Shown here piece by piece: positions 9,210 through 18,240 of a DNA stretch of 35,567 nt. Under the pieces are notes generated by a model, which saw only the letters and a list, made by a program, of their open reading frames with translations, was not told the DNA's origin and made no database searches. The translations under genes and the position numbers were made by a program. The stretch comes from Streptococcus sp. HMSC078D09 (GTDB lineage: Bacteria > Bacillota > Bacilli > Lactobacillales > Streptococcaceae), in the NCBI RefSeq assembly GCF_001813675.1, contig NZ_KV813662.1:226068-261634 (forward strand), in the 5' to 3' direction. The stretch's first letter is position 1; each line of letters opens with the position of its first letter.

Positions 9210-9593
9210 ATGGCAAAAACAATTCATACAGATAAAGCACCCGCAGCAATTGGACCTTATGTTCAAGGGAAAATCGTAGGCAATCTTCTCTTTGCAAGTG
9301 GACAAGTTCCCTTGTCACCTGAAACAGGCGAAATCATTGGCGAAACCATCCAAGAACAAACAGAGCAAGTCTTAAAGAACATTGGGGCTATTTTGGAAGA
9401 GGCTGGGACAGACTTTGACCACGTGGTGAAAACCACTTGCTTCTTAAGTGATATGAATGACTTTGTACCTTTTAATGAGGTCTATAAAACAGTCTTTACT
9501 ACAGAGTTTCCAGCTCGATCTGCTGTTGAAGTAGCACGCCTGCCACGTGATGTGAAGGTTGAAATTGAAGTTATTGCGGAAATCAAAGCCTAA
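9210..9593 (+). CDS. ridA: RidA family (YjgF/UK114) deaminase
   Basis: 127 residues. RidA proteins hydrolyse reactive 2-aminoacrylate and other enamine/imine intermediates formed by PLP enzymes. Family marks are GPYVQGKIVGNLLFASGQVP near the N-terminus, FNEVYKTVF in the middle, and the C-terminal PARSAVEVARLPRDVKVEIE with the substrate-binding arginine. I use the ATG at 9210 because GGAGA lies 5 nt upstream; the in-frame TTG at 9198 overlaps that site. A hairpin with a T-run follows. Confidence 0.93.
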   Translation: MAKTIHTDKAPAAIGPYVQGKIVGNLLFASGQVPLSPETGEIIGETIQEQTEQVLKNIGAILEEAGTDFDHVVKTTCFLSDMNDFVPFNEVYKTVFTTEFPARSAVEVARLPRDVKVEIEVIAEIKA

Positions 9594-9614
9594 TAACCAT
9601 TCAAAGACAAAAAG

Positions 9615-9657
9615 ACAGAGTGGAGAGCAGGAAACTGTAGGCCACTCTGTTTTATTT
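9615..9657 (+). terminator. Terminator or attenuator between ridA and rapZ
   Basis: ACAGAGTGG (9615-9623) pairs with CCACTCTGT (9642-9650), with a small inner stem (gCAG-gaaa-CTGt) and TTTATTT after it. It ends 14 bp before the rapZ ATG, so no room remains for a normal rapZ promoter downstream. It may act as an attenuator with read-through into rapZ. Confidence 0.75.
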
Positions 9658-9670
9658 ATGGGAGGAGAAA

Positions 9671-10561
9671 ATGACAGAAAGTAAGATTCAACTGGTCATG
9701 GTAACAGGGATGAGCGGTGCGGGCAAGACCGTCGCCATCCAATCGTTTGAGGATTTGGGTTACTTTACCATCGATAATATGCCACCGGCGCTCTTGCTGA
9801 AATTTATTGAGCTCATGCGCCACAGCCCAGACAACAATAAATTAGCCGTTGTTGTGGATATGCGGAGCCGTTCTTTTTTCAATGAAATTCGCACCATTTT
9901 GGATGAATTGGACAACCAAGAAGACCTCGATTTCAAGGTCTTGTTCTTAGATGCCACTGACAGTGAGTTGGTAGCACGATACAAGGAAACTCGTCGTAGC
10001 CACCCACTAGCGGCAGATGGCCGTGTCTTAGATGGGATTACCCTAGAGCGTGAACTCTTGTCCCCTTTAAAAAATATCAGTCAAAATGTGGTGGATACGA
10101 CTGAATTGACGCCTCGTAATCTGAGAAAAACCATCGCAGAACAATTTGCCAGTCAAGATAATCAGCCAGATTTTCGGGTTGAGGTCATGTCATTTGGGTT
10201 TAAATATGGCCTTCCGATCGATGCTGACCTTGTCTTTGACGTGCGTTTCCTTCCAAACCCCTACTACAAATTGGAACTTCGGAATTTAACCGGTCAGGAT
10301 CCAGCAGTCTATGATTATGTCATGGATCACCCTGAATCAGAGGAGTTTTACAGTCATCTTCATGACTTGATTGTTCCTATTTTACCGTCCTATAAACGTG
10401 AGGGTAAATCCGTTCTCACCATTGCTATGGGATGTACCGGTGGGCAACACCGTTCAGTAGCCTTTGCAGAGCGCTTAGCGCATGATTTAGAAAAAAATTG
10501 GCAGGTCAATTGCAGTCATAGAGACAAGGACAGACGGAAAGAAACGGTGAATCGCTCATGA
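9671..10561 (+). CDS. rapZ: RNase adapter / nucleotide-binding protein RapZ (YvcJ)
   Basis: 296 residues, the family length. The N-terminal P-loop GMSGAGKT is at 13-20 and FTIDNMPP follows. The C-terminal domain has the conserved GCTGGQHRS. In E. coli RapZ senses glucosamine-6-phosphate and directs RNase E to the sRNA GlmZ; in Firmicutes (YvcJ) it binds nucleotides and affects competence and c-di-AMP- or GlcN-related control, mechanism unclear. GGAGGAG precedes the ATG. It overlaps yvcK by 4 bp (ATGA). Confidence 0.95.
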   Translation: MTESKIQLVMVTGMSGAGKTVAIQSFEDLGYFTIDNMPPALLLKFIELMRHSPDNNKLAVVVDMRSRSFFNEIRTILDELDNQEDLDFKVLFLDATDSELVARYKETRRSHPLAADGRVLDGITLERELLSPLKNISQNVVDTTELTPRNLRKTIAEQFASQDNQPDFRVEVMSFGFKYGLPIDADLVFDVRFLPNPYYKLELRNLTGQDPAVYDYVMDHPESEEFYSHLHDLIVPILPSYKREGKSVLTIAMGCTGGQHRSVAFAERLAHDLEKNWQVNCSHRDKDRRKETVNRS

Positions 10562-11535
10562 GAAAACCTAAAGTAACCGTTATTGGAGGAGGAACAGGTA
10601 TTTCTGTTATTCTCGATAGTCTGAGAAAGAAACCGGTCGATATCACTGCCATTGTAACCGTTGCTGATGATGGCGGGAGTTCAGGTGAATTGCGGAGGAA
10701 CATCCAAAAATTGACACCACCTGGGGATCTTCGAAATGTGCTGGTTGCCATGTCAGATATGCCTCGTTTTTATGAGAAGGTCTTTCAATACCGTTTTGCA
10801 GACGATGATGGCCCTTTGGCCGGACACCCTTTAGGAAACTTGATCATTGCAGGGATTTCAGAGATGCAAGGCTCGACCTATAATGCTATGCAGTTGTTAA
10901 CTAAATTCTTTCATACGACCGGCAAGATCTATCCTTCCAGTGACAGTCCCTTGACCCTTCATGCCGTCTTTCAAGATGGAAAAGAAGTGGTAGGAGAAAG
11001 CCACATTGCCAACTACACCGGCATGATTGATCATGTTTATGTGACCAATACCTTTGATCAAGAGCGTCCAAAAGCTAGTAAGAAAGTGGTGGAAGCTATT
11101 CTTGAAAGTGATATGGTCGTCTTGGGTCCTGGTTCGCTCTTTACCTCGATCCTTCCAAATTTGATGATCGATGAGATTGGGAAAGCCATCCTTGAAACCA
11201 AGGCTCAGGTAGCCTATGTTTGTAACATCATGACCCAAAGAGGAGAAACCGAGCATTTCACAGACAGTGACCACGTTGCCGTTCTCCATAAACATTTGGG
11301 AGAGAAGTTCATCGATACCGTCCTTGTCAATATCAATCAGGTTCCCGCAGTTTACATGAACAGTAACAAATTTGATGAATACTTAGTGCAGGTAGAGCAC
11401 GATTTTAAGGGGCTACACTCACAAGTTCCTCAAGTGATTTCTTCCGATTTCTTGAAGTTGGTCAATGGAGGAGCTTTTCATGATGGAGAAAAAGTGGTCG
11501 AAGAGTTGATGCAGATCGTGCAGGTGAGAAAATGA
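10558..11535 (+). CDS. yvcK: YvcK family (CofD-like) gluconeogenesis/cell-wall regulator
   Basis: 325 residues. The N-terminal Rossmann-type loop VIGGGTGIS (about residues 8-16) is followed by [13 protein letters not shown], the CofD/YvcK signature. In Bacillus YvcK binds UDP-sugars and is needed for growth and morphology on gluconeogenic carbon sources, with a role in placing PBP1. The middle gene of rapZ-yvcK-whiA, it overlaps both neighbours by 4 bp, so the three are translationally coupled. Confidence 0.93.
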   Translation: MRKPKVTVIGGGTGISVILDSLRKKPVDITAIVTVADDGGSSGELRRNIQKLTPPGDLRNVLVAMSDMPRFYEKVFQYRFADDDGPLAGHPLGNLIIAGISEMQGSTYNAMQLLTKFFHTTGKIYPSSDSPLTLHAVFQDGKEVVGESHIANYTGMIDHVYVTNTFDQERPKASKKVVEAILESDMVVLGPGSLFTSILPNLMIDEIGKAILETKAQVAYVCNIMTQRGETEHFTDSDHVAVLHKHLGEKFIDTVLVNINQVPAVYMNSNKFDEYLVQVEHDFKGLHSQVPQVISSDFLKLVNGGAFHDGEKVVEELMQIVQVRK

Positions 11536-12449
11536 GTTTTACGGTTCGTGTCAAAGAAGAATTATTGTCTCTCAAGCGATTTGAAAAGAGTGAATTGGCT
11601 GCTATTATCAAGATGTCTGGAAGTCTTGGGATTTCAATGGGGGGATTGACGCTCTCGGTGACGACAGAAAATGCCAAGATCGCTCGCCATATCTATGAAT
11701 TGTTGCATCATTTCTATGAGGCCAAATCGGATATCCGCCACCACCAAAAAACCAATTTGAAAAAAAATCGTGTTTACACAGTATTCTTGGATGAAAAGGT
11801 GGAAGAGATTCTAGCTGACTTGCATTTGGCAGATGCCTTCTTTGGGATTGAAACAGGTATTGATGCTAGTGTTTTAGAAGATGAAGCAGCTAGTCGTGCT
11901 TATCTCCGGGGGGCCTTTCTGTCGAGTGGTTCTATCAAGGATCCTGAAAAAGGGAAGTACCAACTGGAAATTCATTCTGTTTATACAGACCACGCGGAAG
12001 GAATTGCCCTTCTCATGCAAGGATTTTTATTAGATGCGAAAACCATCGAGCGTAAAAAAGGAGTGGTGACCTATCTGCAACGAGCGGAAGATATTATTGA
12101 TTTTCTCATTGTAGTAGAAGCCATGCAAGCCATGCAGGAATTTGAGTCTATCAAGGTCATGAGAGAGACGCGCAATGACCTCAATCGGGCCAATAATGCC
12201 GAGATGGCCAATATCCAGCGCACAGTCACAGCTAGCATGAAAACTATCAATAATATCAGTAAAATTGTGGATACGGTCGGCCTAGGGTGTTTACCAAGTG
12301 ACCTGCAAGAAGTTGCCTATATCCGGATGAACCATCCAGATTATTCCATCCAGCAGATCGCTGATAGCTTGCAACAACCTATTTCAAAAAGCGGTGTCAA
12401 TCACCGCTTGCGTAAGATCAATAAGATCGCAGACGATTTAGACAAATAA
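11532..12449 (+). CDS. whiA: DNA-binding protein WhiA
   Basis: 305 residues. It has an N-terminal LAGLIDADG-like fold (region around [17 protein letters not shown] and the following repeat) and a C-terminal helix-turn-helix ([25 protein letters not shown], quoted here only as its key region from about residue 275). WhiA is a sporulation regulator in Streptomyces and affects division and chromosome segregation in Bacillus; its streptococcal role is poorly defined. It is the last gene of the operon, followed by a hairpin and a complex repeat element. Confidence 0.95.
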   Translation: MSFTVRVKEELLSLKRFEKSELAAIIKMSGSLGISMGGLTLSVTTENAKIARHIYELLHHFYEAKSDIRHHQKTNLKKNRVYTVFLDEKVEEILADLHLADAFFGIETGIDASVLEDEAASRAYLRGAFLSSGSIKDPEKGKYQLEIHSVYTDHAEGIALLMQGFLLDAKTIERKKGVVTYLQRAEDIIDFLIVVEAMQAMQEFESIKVMRETRNDLNRANNAEMANIQRTVTASMKTINNISKIVDTVGLGCLPSDLQEVAYIRMNHPDYSIQQIADSLQQPISKSGVNHRLRKINKIADDLDK

Positions 12450-12450
12450 A

Positions 12451-12467
12451 AAAGGCCAAAGGCCTTT
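12451..12467 (+). terminator. Hairpin after whiA (probable terminator)
   Basis: AAAGGCC-aaa-GGCCTTT begins 2 bp after the whiA stop. The uridine tract is only the TTT of the stem itself, so termination may be partial and may be backed up by the structured element downstream. Confidence 0.6.
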
Positions 12468-12489
12468 CATAATGAGGATAAAGTCTTTT

Positions 12490-12631
12490 TAAAAACTTTC
12501 CTTAGGTGAGTACGGACGTCAGCGAACTTCGAAGAAGTTCCATGACTAATTATTGAGCCTAAGGTCTCAATAATTCCGAGTGCTAGAAACACTAGTGTTT
12601 CTAGCACTTTTCTCACAGCGGAAAGTTTTTA
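12490..12631. repeat. 142-bp multi-hairpin element with 12-bp terminal inverted repeats
   Basis: Perfect 12-bp terminal inverted repeats TAAAAACTTTCC (12490-12501) and GGAAAGTTTTTA (12620-12631) are extended inside by GTGAG/CTCAC (12506-12510 and 12612-12616). They enclose three hairpins: GAACTTC-gaa-GAAGTTC (12524-12540, flanked by GTCA/TGAC); ATTATTGAG...CTCAATAAT (12549-12574); and a perfect 28-bp palindrome (12580-12607, arms GTGCTAGAAACAC) followed by TTTT. It holds no open frame and sits between the convergent whiA and reductase genes. It looks like a MITE-type intergenic repeat or a structured bidirectional terminator. I cannot tell from one copy which it is. Confidence 0.75.
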
Positions 12632-12701
12632 TTTTTTCTTGATTCATTCTAAAAATAGGAACTCATTCTTACTTACTTGCAGAATCGATTAACTTTTTTT
12701 A

Positions 12702-13670
12702 TTATAAACTAGTTGAGTGAGTTGGTTGGACTTTCTTATCTGGATAGATGTAGTTGATGGCATTATTTACAGCTGTTGGAGCTTCTCCAAGACCTGTAGC
12801 GATGAGATCAATCTTTCCTTCGTAGAAGCAGCAGTCTCCACAGGCATAAATTCCAGGAAGACTGGTTTCTTGTTTCTGATTCACCTTGATTTTATGGCGT
12901 TGCAATTCTACACCCCATTCTTTCAAGTTTCCTATTGAAGATTTAAAGCCATAGTTGACAAATAAGTGATCAATCGGGATAAGTTCGGTTTCATCGGCTT
13001 TAACTTTTGTGATTTCAAGATGAGTGGCATGACCATTTTCGCCAATCAAACGGCTAGGAACAAATGGTGTTTTGATGCTGACAGAAGATTGTTTGAGTTC
13101 TTCTACGCTATGTTCCAAGGCACGGAAGTTGTCCCGACGGTGAATGATTGTAGTTGGAGCAATCTTGTCAAAAGCAAGAGCCCAGTCCACAGCAGAGTCC
13201 CCACCACCAAGGACGGTTACTTGCTGTCCTTCATATTGCTGGATGTTTGAAACATGGTAGTGGACATTATCGAAGTCTTCAGCCCCCTCGATATCAAGGG
13301 CGCGTGGCTTAAAGGCACCGCCACCCATGGCAATGATGACGGCTTTAGACTGATGCACCTGGCGAGAAGTAGTGATCGTGAAGAGGTCACCCTCTTTTTG
13401 AATATCCTCTACAGTTTCATTGAGGAAGATCGGTGTATCGAATCGTTTGACTTGCTCGATCAAGCGGTTGCTCAATTCTTCACCTGTTAAATTGGTAAAT
13501 CCGGGTACATCGAGGATACTCTTTTCTGGATAGAGAATGGCTGGTTGCCCTCCAAGTTGAGGTAAGGAATCAATCAGTTTGACTTTAACTTGGCGCATAT
13601 TGCCATAAAAAGCAGCAAACAGACCAACTGGTCCGCCCCCAACAATCGTAATATCATAAATTTCTGACAT
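12702..13670 (-). CDS. Ferredoxin/flavodoxin--NADP+ reductase, thioredoxin-reductase type (YumC-like)
   Basis: 322 residues. The FAD site GGGPVGLFAA is at 11-20 and a second nucleotide-binding loop (GGGDSAVDWALAF) is for NAD(P)H. The protein resembles thioredoxin reductase but lacks the redox CxxC between these sites, which points to the TrxR-like ferredoxin-NADP reductases of Firmicutes. A C-terminal YACGDCC motif binds flavin. It supplies electrons between NADPH and ferredoxin or flavodoxin in the cytoplasm. GAAGGAGATACC precedes the ATG. It is monocistronic and convergent with whiA. Confidence 0.92.
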   Translation of the reverse strand: MSEIYDITIVGGGPVGLFAAFYGNMRQVKVKLIDSLPQLGGQPAILYPEKSILDVPGFTNLTGEELSNRLIEQVKRFDTPIFLNETVEDIQKEGDLFTITTSRQVHQSKAVIIAMGGGAFKPRALDIEGAEDFDNVHYHVSNIQQYEGQQVTVLGGGDSAVDWALAFDKIAPTTIIHRRDNFRALEHSVEELKQSSVSIKTPFVPSRLIGENGHATHLEITKVKADETELIPIDHLFVNYGFKSSIGNLKEWGVELQRHKIKVNQKQETSLPGIYACGDCCFYEGKIDLIATGLGEAPTAVNNAINYIYPDKKVQPTHSTSL

Positions 13671-13700
13671 GGTATCTCCTTCAGGGTTTTCTATGTTTCC

Positions 13701-13709
13701 ATTGTATCA
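13701..13709 (-). promoter_or_regulatory. Extended -10 promoter of the reductase gene
   Basis: On the minus strand TGA-TACAAT lies about 31 bp upstream of the ATG, with a weak -35 (TTTTCA) 17 bp further up. Confidence 0.6.
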
Positions 13710-13786
13710 TAAAATAGGATGAATGAAAAAGTCGGAAAAAAGAAATGGCATGAAGGCTAGGAAGGCTAGAAAAGTTTTAAAAGATC

Positions 13787-13815
13787 TTGACAGCACCTTT
13801 AAAGTATGATAAAAT
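13787..13815 (+). promoter_or_regulatory. Strong promoter of rpsU
   Basis: TTGACA (13787-13792), a 17-bp spacer and TAAAAT (13810-13815), with TGA directly before the -10 (extended -10). It is one of the best consensus promoters in the window, as expected for a ribosomal protein gene. Confidence 0.9.
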
Positions 13816-13849
13816 AATTAAGATTTTAGGCTTGAAGGGAGTGAAAAAT

Positions 13850-14026
13850 ATGTCAAAAACAGTAGTACGTAAGAATGAATCTCTTGACGATGCTCTTCGT
13901 CGTTTCAAACGTGCGGTTACTAAAGCTGGTACTCTTCAAGAAACACGCAAACGTGAATTCTATGAAAAACCTTCTGTAAAACGTAAACGTAAATCAGAAG
14001 CAGCTCGTAAACGTAAAAAATTCTAA
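13850..14026 (+). CDS. rpsU: Small ribosomal subunit protein bS21
   Basis: 58 residues, very basic, starting [20 protein letters not shown] and ending [15 protein letters not shown]: typical S21. It sits on the 30S platform near the 3' end of 16S rRNA. The start at 13850 follows GGGAG at 7-8 nt; a longer in-frame reading from 13787 would run through the promoter and is wrong. Monocistronic, between its own promoter and terminator. Confidence 0.97.
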
Positions 14027-14037
14027 TTGAATACAGA

Positions 14038-14059
14038 AACAGACTTCGGTCTGTTTTTT
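14038..14059 (+). terminator. rpsU terminator
   Basis: AACAGAC-TTCG-GTCTGTT with a stable UUCG tetraloop, followed by TTTT. Confidence 0.95.
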
Positions 14060-14082
14060 GTTTTTTCTCATCCATCAAAGAC

Positions 14083-14113
14083 AAAAAAACCGACCTTCCA
14101 GCTAGAAGATCGG
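14083..14113 (-). terminator. mscL terminator
   Basis: On the minus strand CCGATCTTC pairs with GAAGGTCGG (one wobble pair) and is followed by seven T. It faces the rpsU terminator. Confidence 0.9.
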
Positions 14114-14127
14114 ATCTTTTTATCTGA

Positions 14128-14508
14128 TTATTTGTTTGCAAGCAAGTCGCGGATTTCAGCAAGCAACTCTTCTTGAGTAGGAGCAGCAGCTTCTTCTTCG
14201 ACAGCTTCTTCTTTTTTACCAAGGTTTTGTGCTTTTTCAGCAGCTTTAACGATAAAGAAGAGAACAGTTCCAATGACGATGAAGTTGATTACAGCGCTCA
14301 AGAAGCTACCGTATGCAACACCGTTCCATGTCAATTCAGCGATTTTATCAACACCAGCAGCTTTCAAAGCTGGGTTCAAAATAAGTGGTGTGATGATATC
14401 GTTAACAAGTGATGTCACGATGGCACCAAATGCAGCCCCGATAATCACTGCAACAGCAAGGTCAACAACGTTTCCACGAAGGAGGAAAGCTTTCAATTCT
14501 TTTAACAT
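14128..14508 (-). CDS. mscL: Large-conductance mechanosensitive channel MscL
   Basis: 126 residues. The N-terminal amphipathic helix (MLKELKAFLLRGN) is followed by the pore-lining TM1 VVDLAVAVIIGAAFGAIV, a periplasm-side loop, TM2 (about 68-90) and a cytoplasmic Lys/Glu helix. The homopentamer opens under membrane tension and releases solutes on hypo-osmotic shock. An AGGA lies immediately before the ATG and GAAAGGA about 12 nt upstream, so the ribosome site is atypical. It has its own promoter. Confidence 0.96.
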   Translation of the reverse strand: MLKELKAFLLRGNVVDLAVAVIIGAAFGAIVTSLVNDIITPLILNPALKAAGVDKIAELTWNGVAYGSFLSAVINFIVIGTVLFFIVKAAEKAQNLGKKEEAVEEEAAAPTQEELLAEIRDLLANK

Positions 14509-14548
14509 ATCCTATATATGTCCTTTCATAATAATTTTTTACTATGAT

Positions 14549-14577
14549 AGTATAACGGAAAAATATGCGACTGACAA
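14549..14577 (-). promoter_or_regulatory. Promoter of mscL
   Basis: On the minus strand TTGTCA (14577-14572), a 17-bp spacer and TATACT (14554-14549). Confidence 0.8.
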
Positions 14578-14662
14578 GAAATATTCCCAATTTTTTTAAA
14601 ATTAGTGATAAAGGTTGAAAATCTTTTCTTTTCTGTGTGAAATCGGTAGGAAAAAATTTACT

Positions 14663-14685
14663 TTTACTAACTTTTAGTATAAAAT
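14663..14685 (+). promoter_or_regulatory. Candidate promoter of dnaG-rpoD
   Basis: TTTACT (starting 14663), a gap to TAAAAT (14680-14685). The hexamers as read leave a shorter spacer than the ideal 17 bp and the region is AT-rich with other -10-like words (TAAAAT at 14705-14710), so the exact start is uncertain. Confidence 0.35.
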
Positions 14686-14723
14686 ATAAAGTGATAATCT
14701 ATGGTAAAATGGAGGCACTGTTT

Positions 14724-16502
14724 ATGGTTGATAAAGAGCTGATTGCAGAAATTAAAAACAGTGTAAACATTGTTGAAGTCATTGGAGAAGTTGTTTCTTT
14801 GACCAAGGCTGGCCGTAATTTTTTAGGGCTCTGTCCTTTTCATGGTGAAAAGACTCCTTCTTTTAATGTCGTTGAAGACAAGCAGTTTTACCATTGTTTC
14901 GGATGTGGTCGCTCGGGAGATGTCTTTAAGTTTATTGAGGAATACCGTGGAGTCGCTTTTATGGATGCGGTCCAGATCGTAGCAGAAAAAGCGGGTATTG
15001 CGCTTCAGTACCAAGCAAGGCCGGCTCAACCAACGTCTATCAATCCCAACCAAGAACTTTATGAGATTCATCAGGAAGCCAGTAAGTTCTACCAGGCGAT
15101 TCTGATGACGACAAAGATGGGAGAAGAAGCGCGAAATTATCTGCATGAACGTGGATTGACGGATGAGGTCATCCGACATTTTCAATTGGGCTTAGCCCCA
15201 GCAGAAGGGAATTATCTCTATCGAAATCTCTCTGAGAAGTTCTCTGAGAAAGTGATTACCGATTCGGGGTTATTCACAATCTCAGATGCTGGAACAGTTT
15301 TTGATGCCTTTCAGGATCGGATTATGTTTCCTTTGACGGATGATAGTGGACGTGTCATTGCTTATTCTGGTAGACTGTGGAAACTAACGGATGATGGCAG
15401 TCATCAAGCCAAGTACAAGAATAGTCGAAGTACCCGTCTATTTAATAAGAGTTATGAACTTTATCATTTGGATCAAGCTAAGACGAGCGCCAAAAAGCAA
15501 CATGAAATGTATATCATGGAAGGCTTTATGGATGTCATTGCGGCTTATCGAGCTGGGATTGAAAATGCAGTCGCCTCTATGGGGACAGCCTTGACACCAG
15601 AGCACGTCCAGCACCTGTCTCATTTTACCAAAAAGGTCATTTTGACCTATGATGGGGATAAGGCGGGACTTAAAGCAACCGCTAAGGCCTTGGATGTCTT
15701 GCAGGATCTGGAGTTGGAGATCGTCCGTATCCCTGATCAGATGGATCCCGATGAGTACCTCAAAAAGACCTCCCCAGAAGATCTAGCTTCCCTCTTGAAG
15801 AATTCGCGGATCAGTAAGGTTGAATTCTTGATGCACTACTGGAAACCCCAGTATATTGAGAACTTGCAGGCACAGATTGAGTTTGTCGAGAAGCTGGCAC
15901 CGATGATCGCCCAGACGCGCTCCATCACAGCGCAAAACACCTATATTTATAAGTTGGCAGATTTATTGCCAGACTTTGATTATTTGCAGATTGAGCAGAT
16001 TGTCAATAATAGTCGCTTGCATCAACGGCAGGAGGATCAAAGTGGTGGACGATCAAGAACGTCGAATTTTTCAGTCGATCTCCTGCCTAATCGTGGGATG
16101 ACGCGCTTGATCAAGGCGGAAAATCATTTATTAAGTAGGATGAAAGATTTTCCAATGGTGCTCAATGATTACCGTTTGCGACCTGATTTTGTCTTTGACA
16201 CACCGGAGTTACAGATCTTGTACCAATTACTCTGTCAAAATGGAGAAGTCACATCTCAGGATTTGTCCGAGCAACCTGAAGGGATCCAGCACGCCTGGTA
16301 CCGGATGTTAGAAGAAGATTTGCCAGAAGAGATAGCGGATGGTGAATTAGAAGAAGTGGAAGAGACGCGAAATCGTGAGCTTCTTCGCAAAGAAAGTCAA
16401 CAAATTGGAAATAAAGTGAAGGAAGCTTCCTCGACAGGGGATGCGGAAAAAGCTTTATTGGAACTCGAGCGTTTGATCGCTCAAAAAAGAAGAATGGAGT
16501 AG
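14724..16502 (+). CDS. dnaG: DNA primase DnaG
   Basis: 592 residues. The N-terminal CHC2 zinc finger is C37, H40, C58, C61 ([18 protein letters not shown]). The TOPRIM core includes EGFMDV and YDGDKAG. The C-terminal part binds DnaB helicase. It makes the RNA primers for chromosome replication. I place the start at 14724, 8 nt after GGAGG; the frame is open further up to 14637 but that stretch is AT-rich leader. It is followed 2 bp later by rpoD, as in the macromolecular-synthesis operon. Confidence 0.97.
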   Translation: MVDKELIAEIKNSVNIVEVIGEVVSLTKAGRNFLGLCPFHGEKTPSFNVVEDKQFYHCFGCGRSGDVFKFIEEYRGVAFMDAVQIVAEKAGIALQYQARPAQPTSINPNQELYEIHQEASKFYQAILMTTKMGEEARNYLHERGLTDEVIRHFQLGLAPAEGNYLYRNLSEKFSEKVITDSGLFTISDAGTVFDAFQDRIMFPLTDDSGRVIAYSGRLWKLTDDGSHQAKYKNSRSTRLFNKSYELYHLDQAKTSAKKQHEMYIMEGFMDVIAAYRAGIENAVASMGTALTPEHVQHLSHFTKKVILTYDGDKAGLKATAKALDVLQDLELEIVRIPDQMDPDEYLKKTSPEDLASLLKNSRISKVEFLMHYWKPQYIENLQAQIEFVEKLAPMIAQTRSITAQNTYIYKLADLLPDFDYLQIEQIVNNSRLHQRQEDQSGGRSRTSNFSVDLLPNRGMTRLIKAENHLLSRMKDFPMVLNDYRLRPDFVFDTPELQILYQLLCQNGEVTSQDLSEQPEGIQHAWYRMLEEDLPEEIADGELEEVEETRNRELLRKESQQIGNKVKEASSTGDAEKALLELERLIAQKRRME

Positions 16503-16504
16503 GA

Positions 16505-17614
16505 ATGGCTAAAGAACAAAAAGATATTACAACATTGGACGTTCAAATTGCAGAGTTTATTCGCAGCCACAAGAAAAGTGGAACTGCAACAGATGATGAA
16601 ATTAATGACAAGTTGGTTATTCCATTCACACTAGATGCAGATGGGATTGAAGATCTTTTGCAACGTATTCAAGATGCAGGAATTTCGATCACGGATAAAG
16701 ATGGTAACCCAAGTGCGCGTGTGTTGAACAATGAAGAAGAGCCAGAATTGTCAGATGAGGAATTGCTTGGAAGCAACTCTGCCAAGGTCAACGACCCAGT
16801 ACGGATGTACTTGAAGGAAATTGGGGTTGTTCCTCTTTTGACCAATGAAGAAGAACAAGAATTGGCTATCTTAGTGGAACAAGGTGACTTGGAAGCCAAG
16901 CAACGTCTTGCAGAAGCCAACCTTCGTTTGGTTGTATCCATTGCGAAACGTTACGTTGGTCGTGGAATGCAATTTTTGGATTTGATCCAAGAAGGAAATA
17001 TGGGCTTGATGAAGGCCGTTGATAAGTTTGACTATACCAAAGGGTTCAAGTTCTCTACCTATGCGACTTGGTGGATTCGTCAGGCTATCACTCGTGCCAT
17101 TGCAGACCAAGCACGGACCATTCGGATCCCTGTTCACATGGTGGAAACCATTAACAAGTTAGTTCGTGAACAACGCAATCTCTTGCAAGAATTGGGACAA
17201 GACCCAACGCCTGAACAAATCGCTGAACGCATGGATATGACGCCTGATAAGGTGCGTGAAATCTTGAAGATTGCCCAAGAGCCTGTTTCTCTCGAAACGC
17301 CAATCGGGGAAGAAGACGATAGCCATTTGGGAGATTTCATCGAAGATGAAGTGATTGAAAATCCAGTAGACTACACCACTCGTGTGGTTCTACGTGAACA
17401 ATTAGATGAAGTCCTCGATACCCTGACAGACCGTGAAGAAAACGTCCTTCGTTTACGTTTCGGTTTGGATGATGGAAAAATGCGGACCTTGGAAGATGTG
17501 GGTAAAGTCTTCAACGTGACCCGTGAACGGATCCGTCAGATCGAAGCCAAAGCCCTCCGCAAACTCCGCCACCCAAGCAGAAGCAAACCATTGCGTGATT
17601 TTATTGAGGATTAA
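16505..17614 (+). CDS. rpoD: Primary sigma factor RpoD/SigA
   Basis: 369 residues. A short region 1.1, region 1.2 ([11 protein letters not shown]), region 2 with [29 protein letters not shown] and the -10-recognition helix [13 protein letters not shown], region 3, and region 4.2 [17 protein letters not shown] for the -35. The length is typical of streptococcal sigma-43. It directs RNA polymerase to the consensus promoters listed here. It is cotranscribed with dnaG, and its stop codon lies within the left arm of a terminator hairpin. Confidence 0.98.
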   Translation: MAKEQKDITTLDVQIAEFIRSHKKSGTATDDEINDKLVIPFTLDADGIEDLLQRIQDAGISITDKDGNPSARVLNNEEEPELSDEELLGSNSAKVNDPVRMYLKEIGVVPLLTNEEEQELAILVEQGDLEAKQRLAEANLRLVVSIAKRYVGRGMQFLDLIQEGNMGLMKAVDKFDYTKGFKFSTYATWWIRQAITRAIADQARTIRIPVHMVETINKLVREQRNLLQELGQDPTPEQIAERMDMTPDKVREILKIAQEPVSLETPIGEEDDSHLGDFIEDEVIENPVDYTTRVVLREQLDEVLDTLTDREENVLRLRFGLDDGKMRTLEDVGKVFNVTRERIRQIEAKALRKLRHPSRSKPLRDFIED

Positions 17615-17684
17615 AAATGTCCGGGGGACATTTTTAACGGTCGCCTAGAAATGAAGAAGCGACCCAGATCCTGTGGATCTTTTT
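17613..17684 (+). terminator. Three tandem hairpins after rpoD
   Basis: Hairpin 1: AAAAATGTCC-ggg-GGACATTTTT (17613-17635), overlapping the stop codon. Hairpin 2: GGTCGC (17639-17644) with GCGACC (17659-17664). Hairpin 3: AGATCC-tgt-GGATCT followed by TTTT (17666-17684). The first and third are good intrinsic terminators. Confidence 0.85.
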
Positions 17685-17739
17685 AACCCGAGCTAAGCAA
17701 TTCTATCGAGAGTAACATAACAAAAAAAGGAAGTGTCAT

Positions 17740-18069
17740 ATGGCATATACAACTGAGCAAATTGAAGAAATTAAAAATAAAATCTTAAATGCTTTGGAAG
17801 AGGTAATCGATCCTGAGCTTGGGATTGACATTGTTAATTTAGGTCTTGTTTACGAGATCCATTTTGATGGTGAAACTGGAGCGACCATTATTGATATGAC
17901 GTTAACGACCATGGGATGTCCATTAGCGGATCTTCTGACAGATCAGATTCATGATGTTTTAGCAGAAGTAGAAGAAGTGACATCAGTGGATGTGAAGTTG
18001 GTCTGGTATCCTGCTTGGACGGTAGAAAAAATGAGCCGCTATGCACGGATTGCACTTGGAATTAGTTAA
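17740..18069 (+). CDS. MIP18/DUF59 family metal-sulfur cluster assembly protein
   Basis: 109 residues. The family core EVIDPELGIDIVNLGLVYEI (start near residue 20) and the TTMGCPLADLL segment with a conserved cysteine are present. Bacterial DUF59 proteins (SufT, PaaD-like) help assemble or carry Fe-S clusters. This one stands alone, not in a suf operon, so its client is unknown. AAAGGAAGTG lies before the ATG. A long stem-loop follows. Confidence 0.88.
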   Translation: MAYTTEQIEEIKNKILNALEEVIDPELGIDIVNLGLVYEIHFDGETGATIIDMTLTTMGCPLADLLTDQIHDVLAEVEEVTSVDVKLVWYPAWTVEKMSRYARIALGIS

Positions 18070-18084
18070 AAATTCTATTCATCA

Positions 18085-18127
18085 AAACAAATCAGAGGTT
18101 GGGGCTTCCCTAACCTCTGATTTGTTT
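18085..18127 (+). terminator. Long stem-loop terminator after the DUF59 gene
   Basis: A 16-bp perfect stem (AAACAAATCAGAGGTT, 18085-18100, with its complement 18112-18127) and an inner GGG/CCC pair around a CTT loop. The 3' arm ends in TTTGTTT, which serves as the U-rich tail. Confidence 0.8.
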
Positions 18128-18182
18128 ACACCTGTATTTTTGAACAATCATTTACAAATTCTTAGCAAATTTTCAGATAAAG

Positions 18183-18211
18183 TTGCAATCATCAAGGGGA
18201 CAGGGTATAAT
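18183..18211 (+). promoter_or_regulatory. Promoter of the ABC transporter operon
   Basis: TTGCAA (18183-18188), a 17-bp spacer and a perfect TATAAT (18206-18211), 29 bp before the ATG. Confidence 0.88.
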
Positions 18212-18240
18212 AGCATAAATAGAAAATAAAGGAGATTTAC

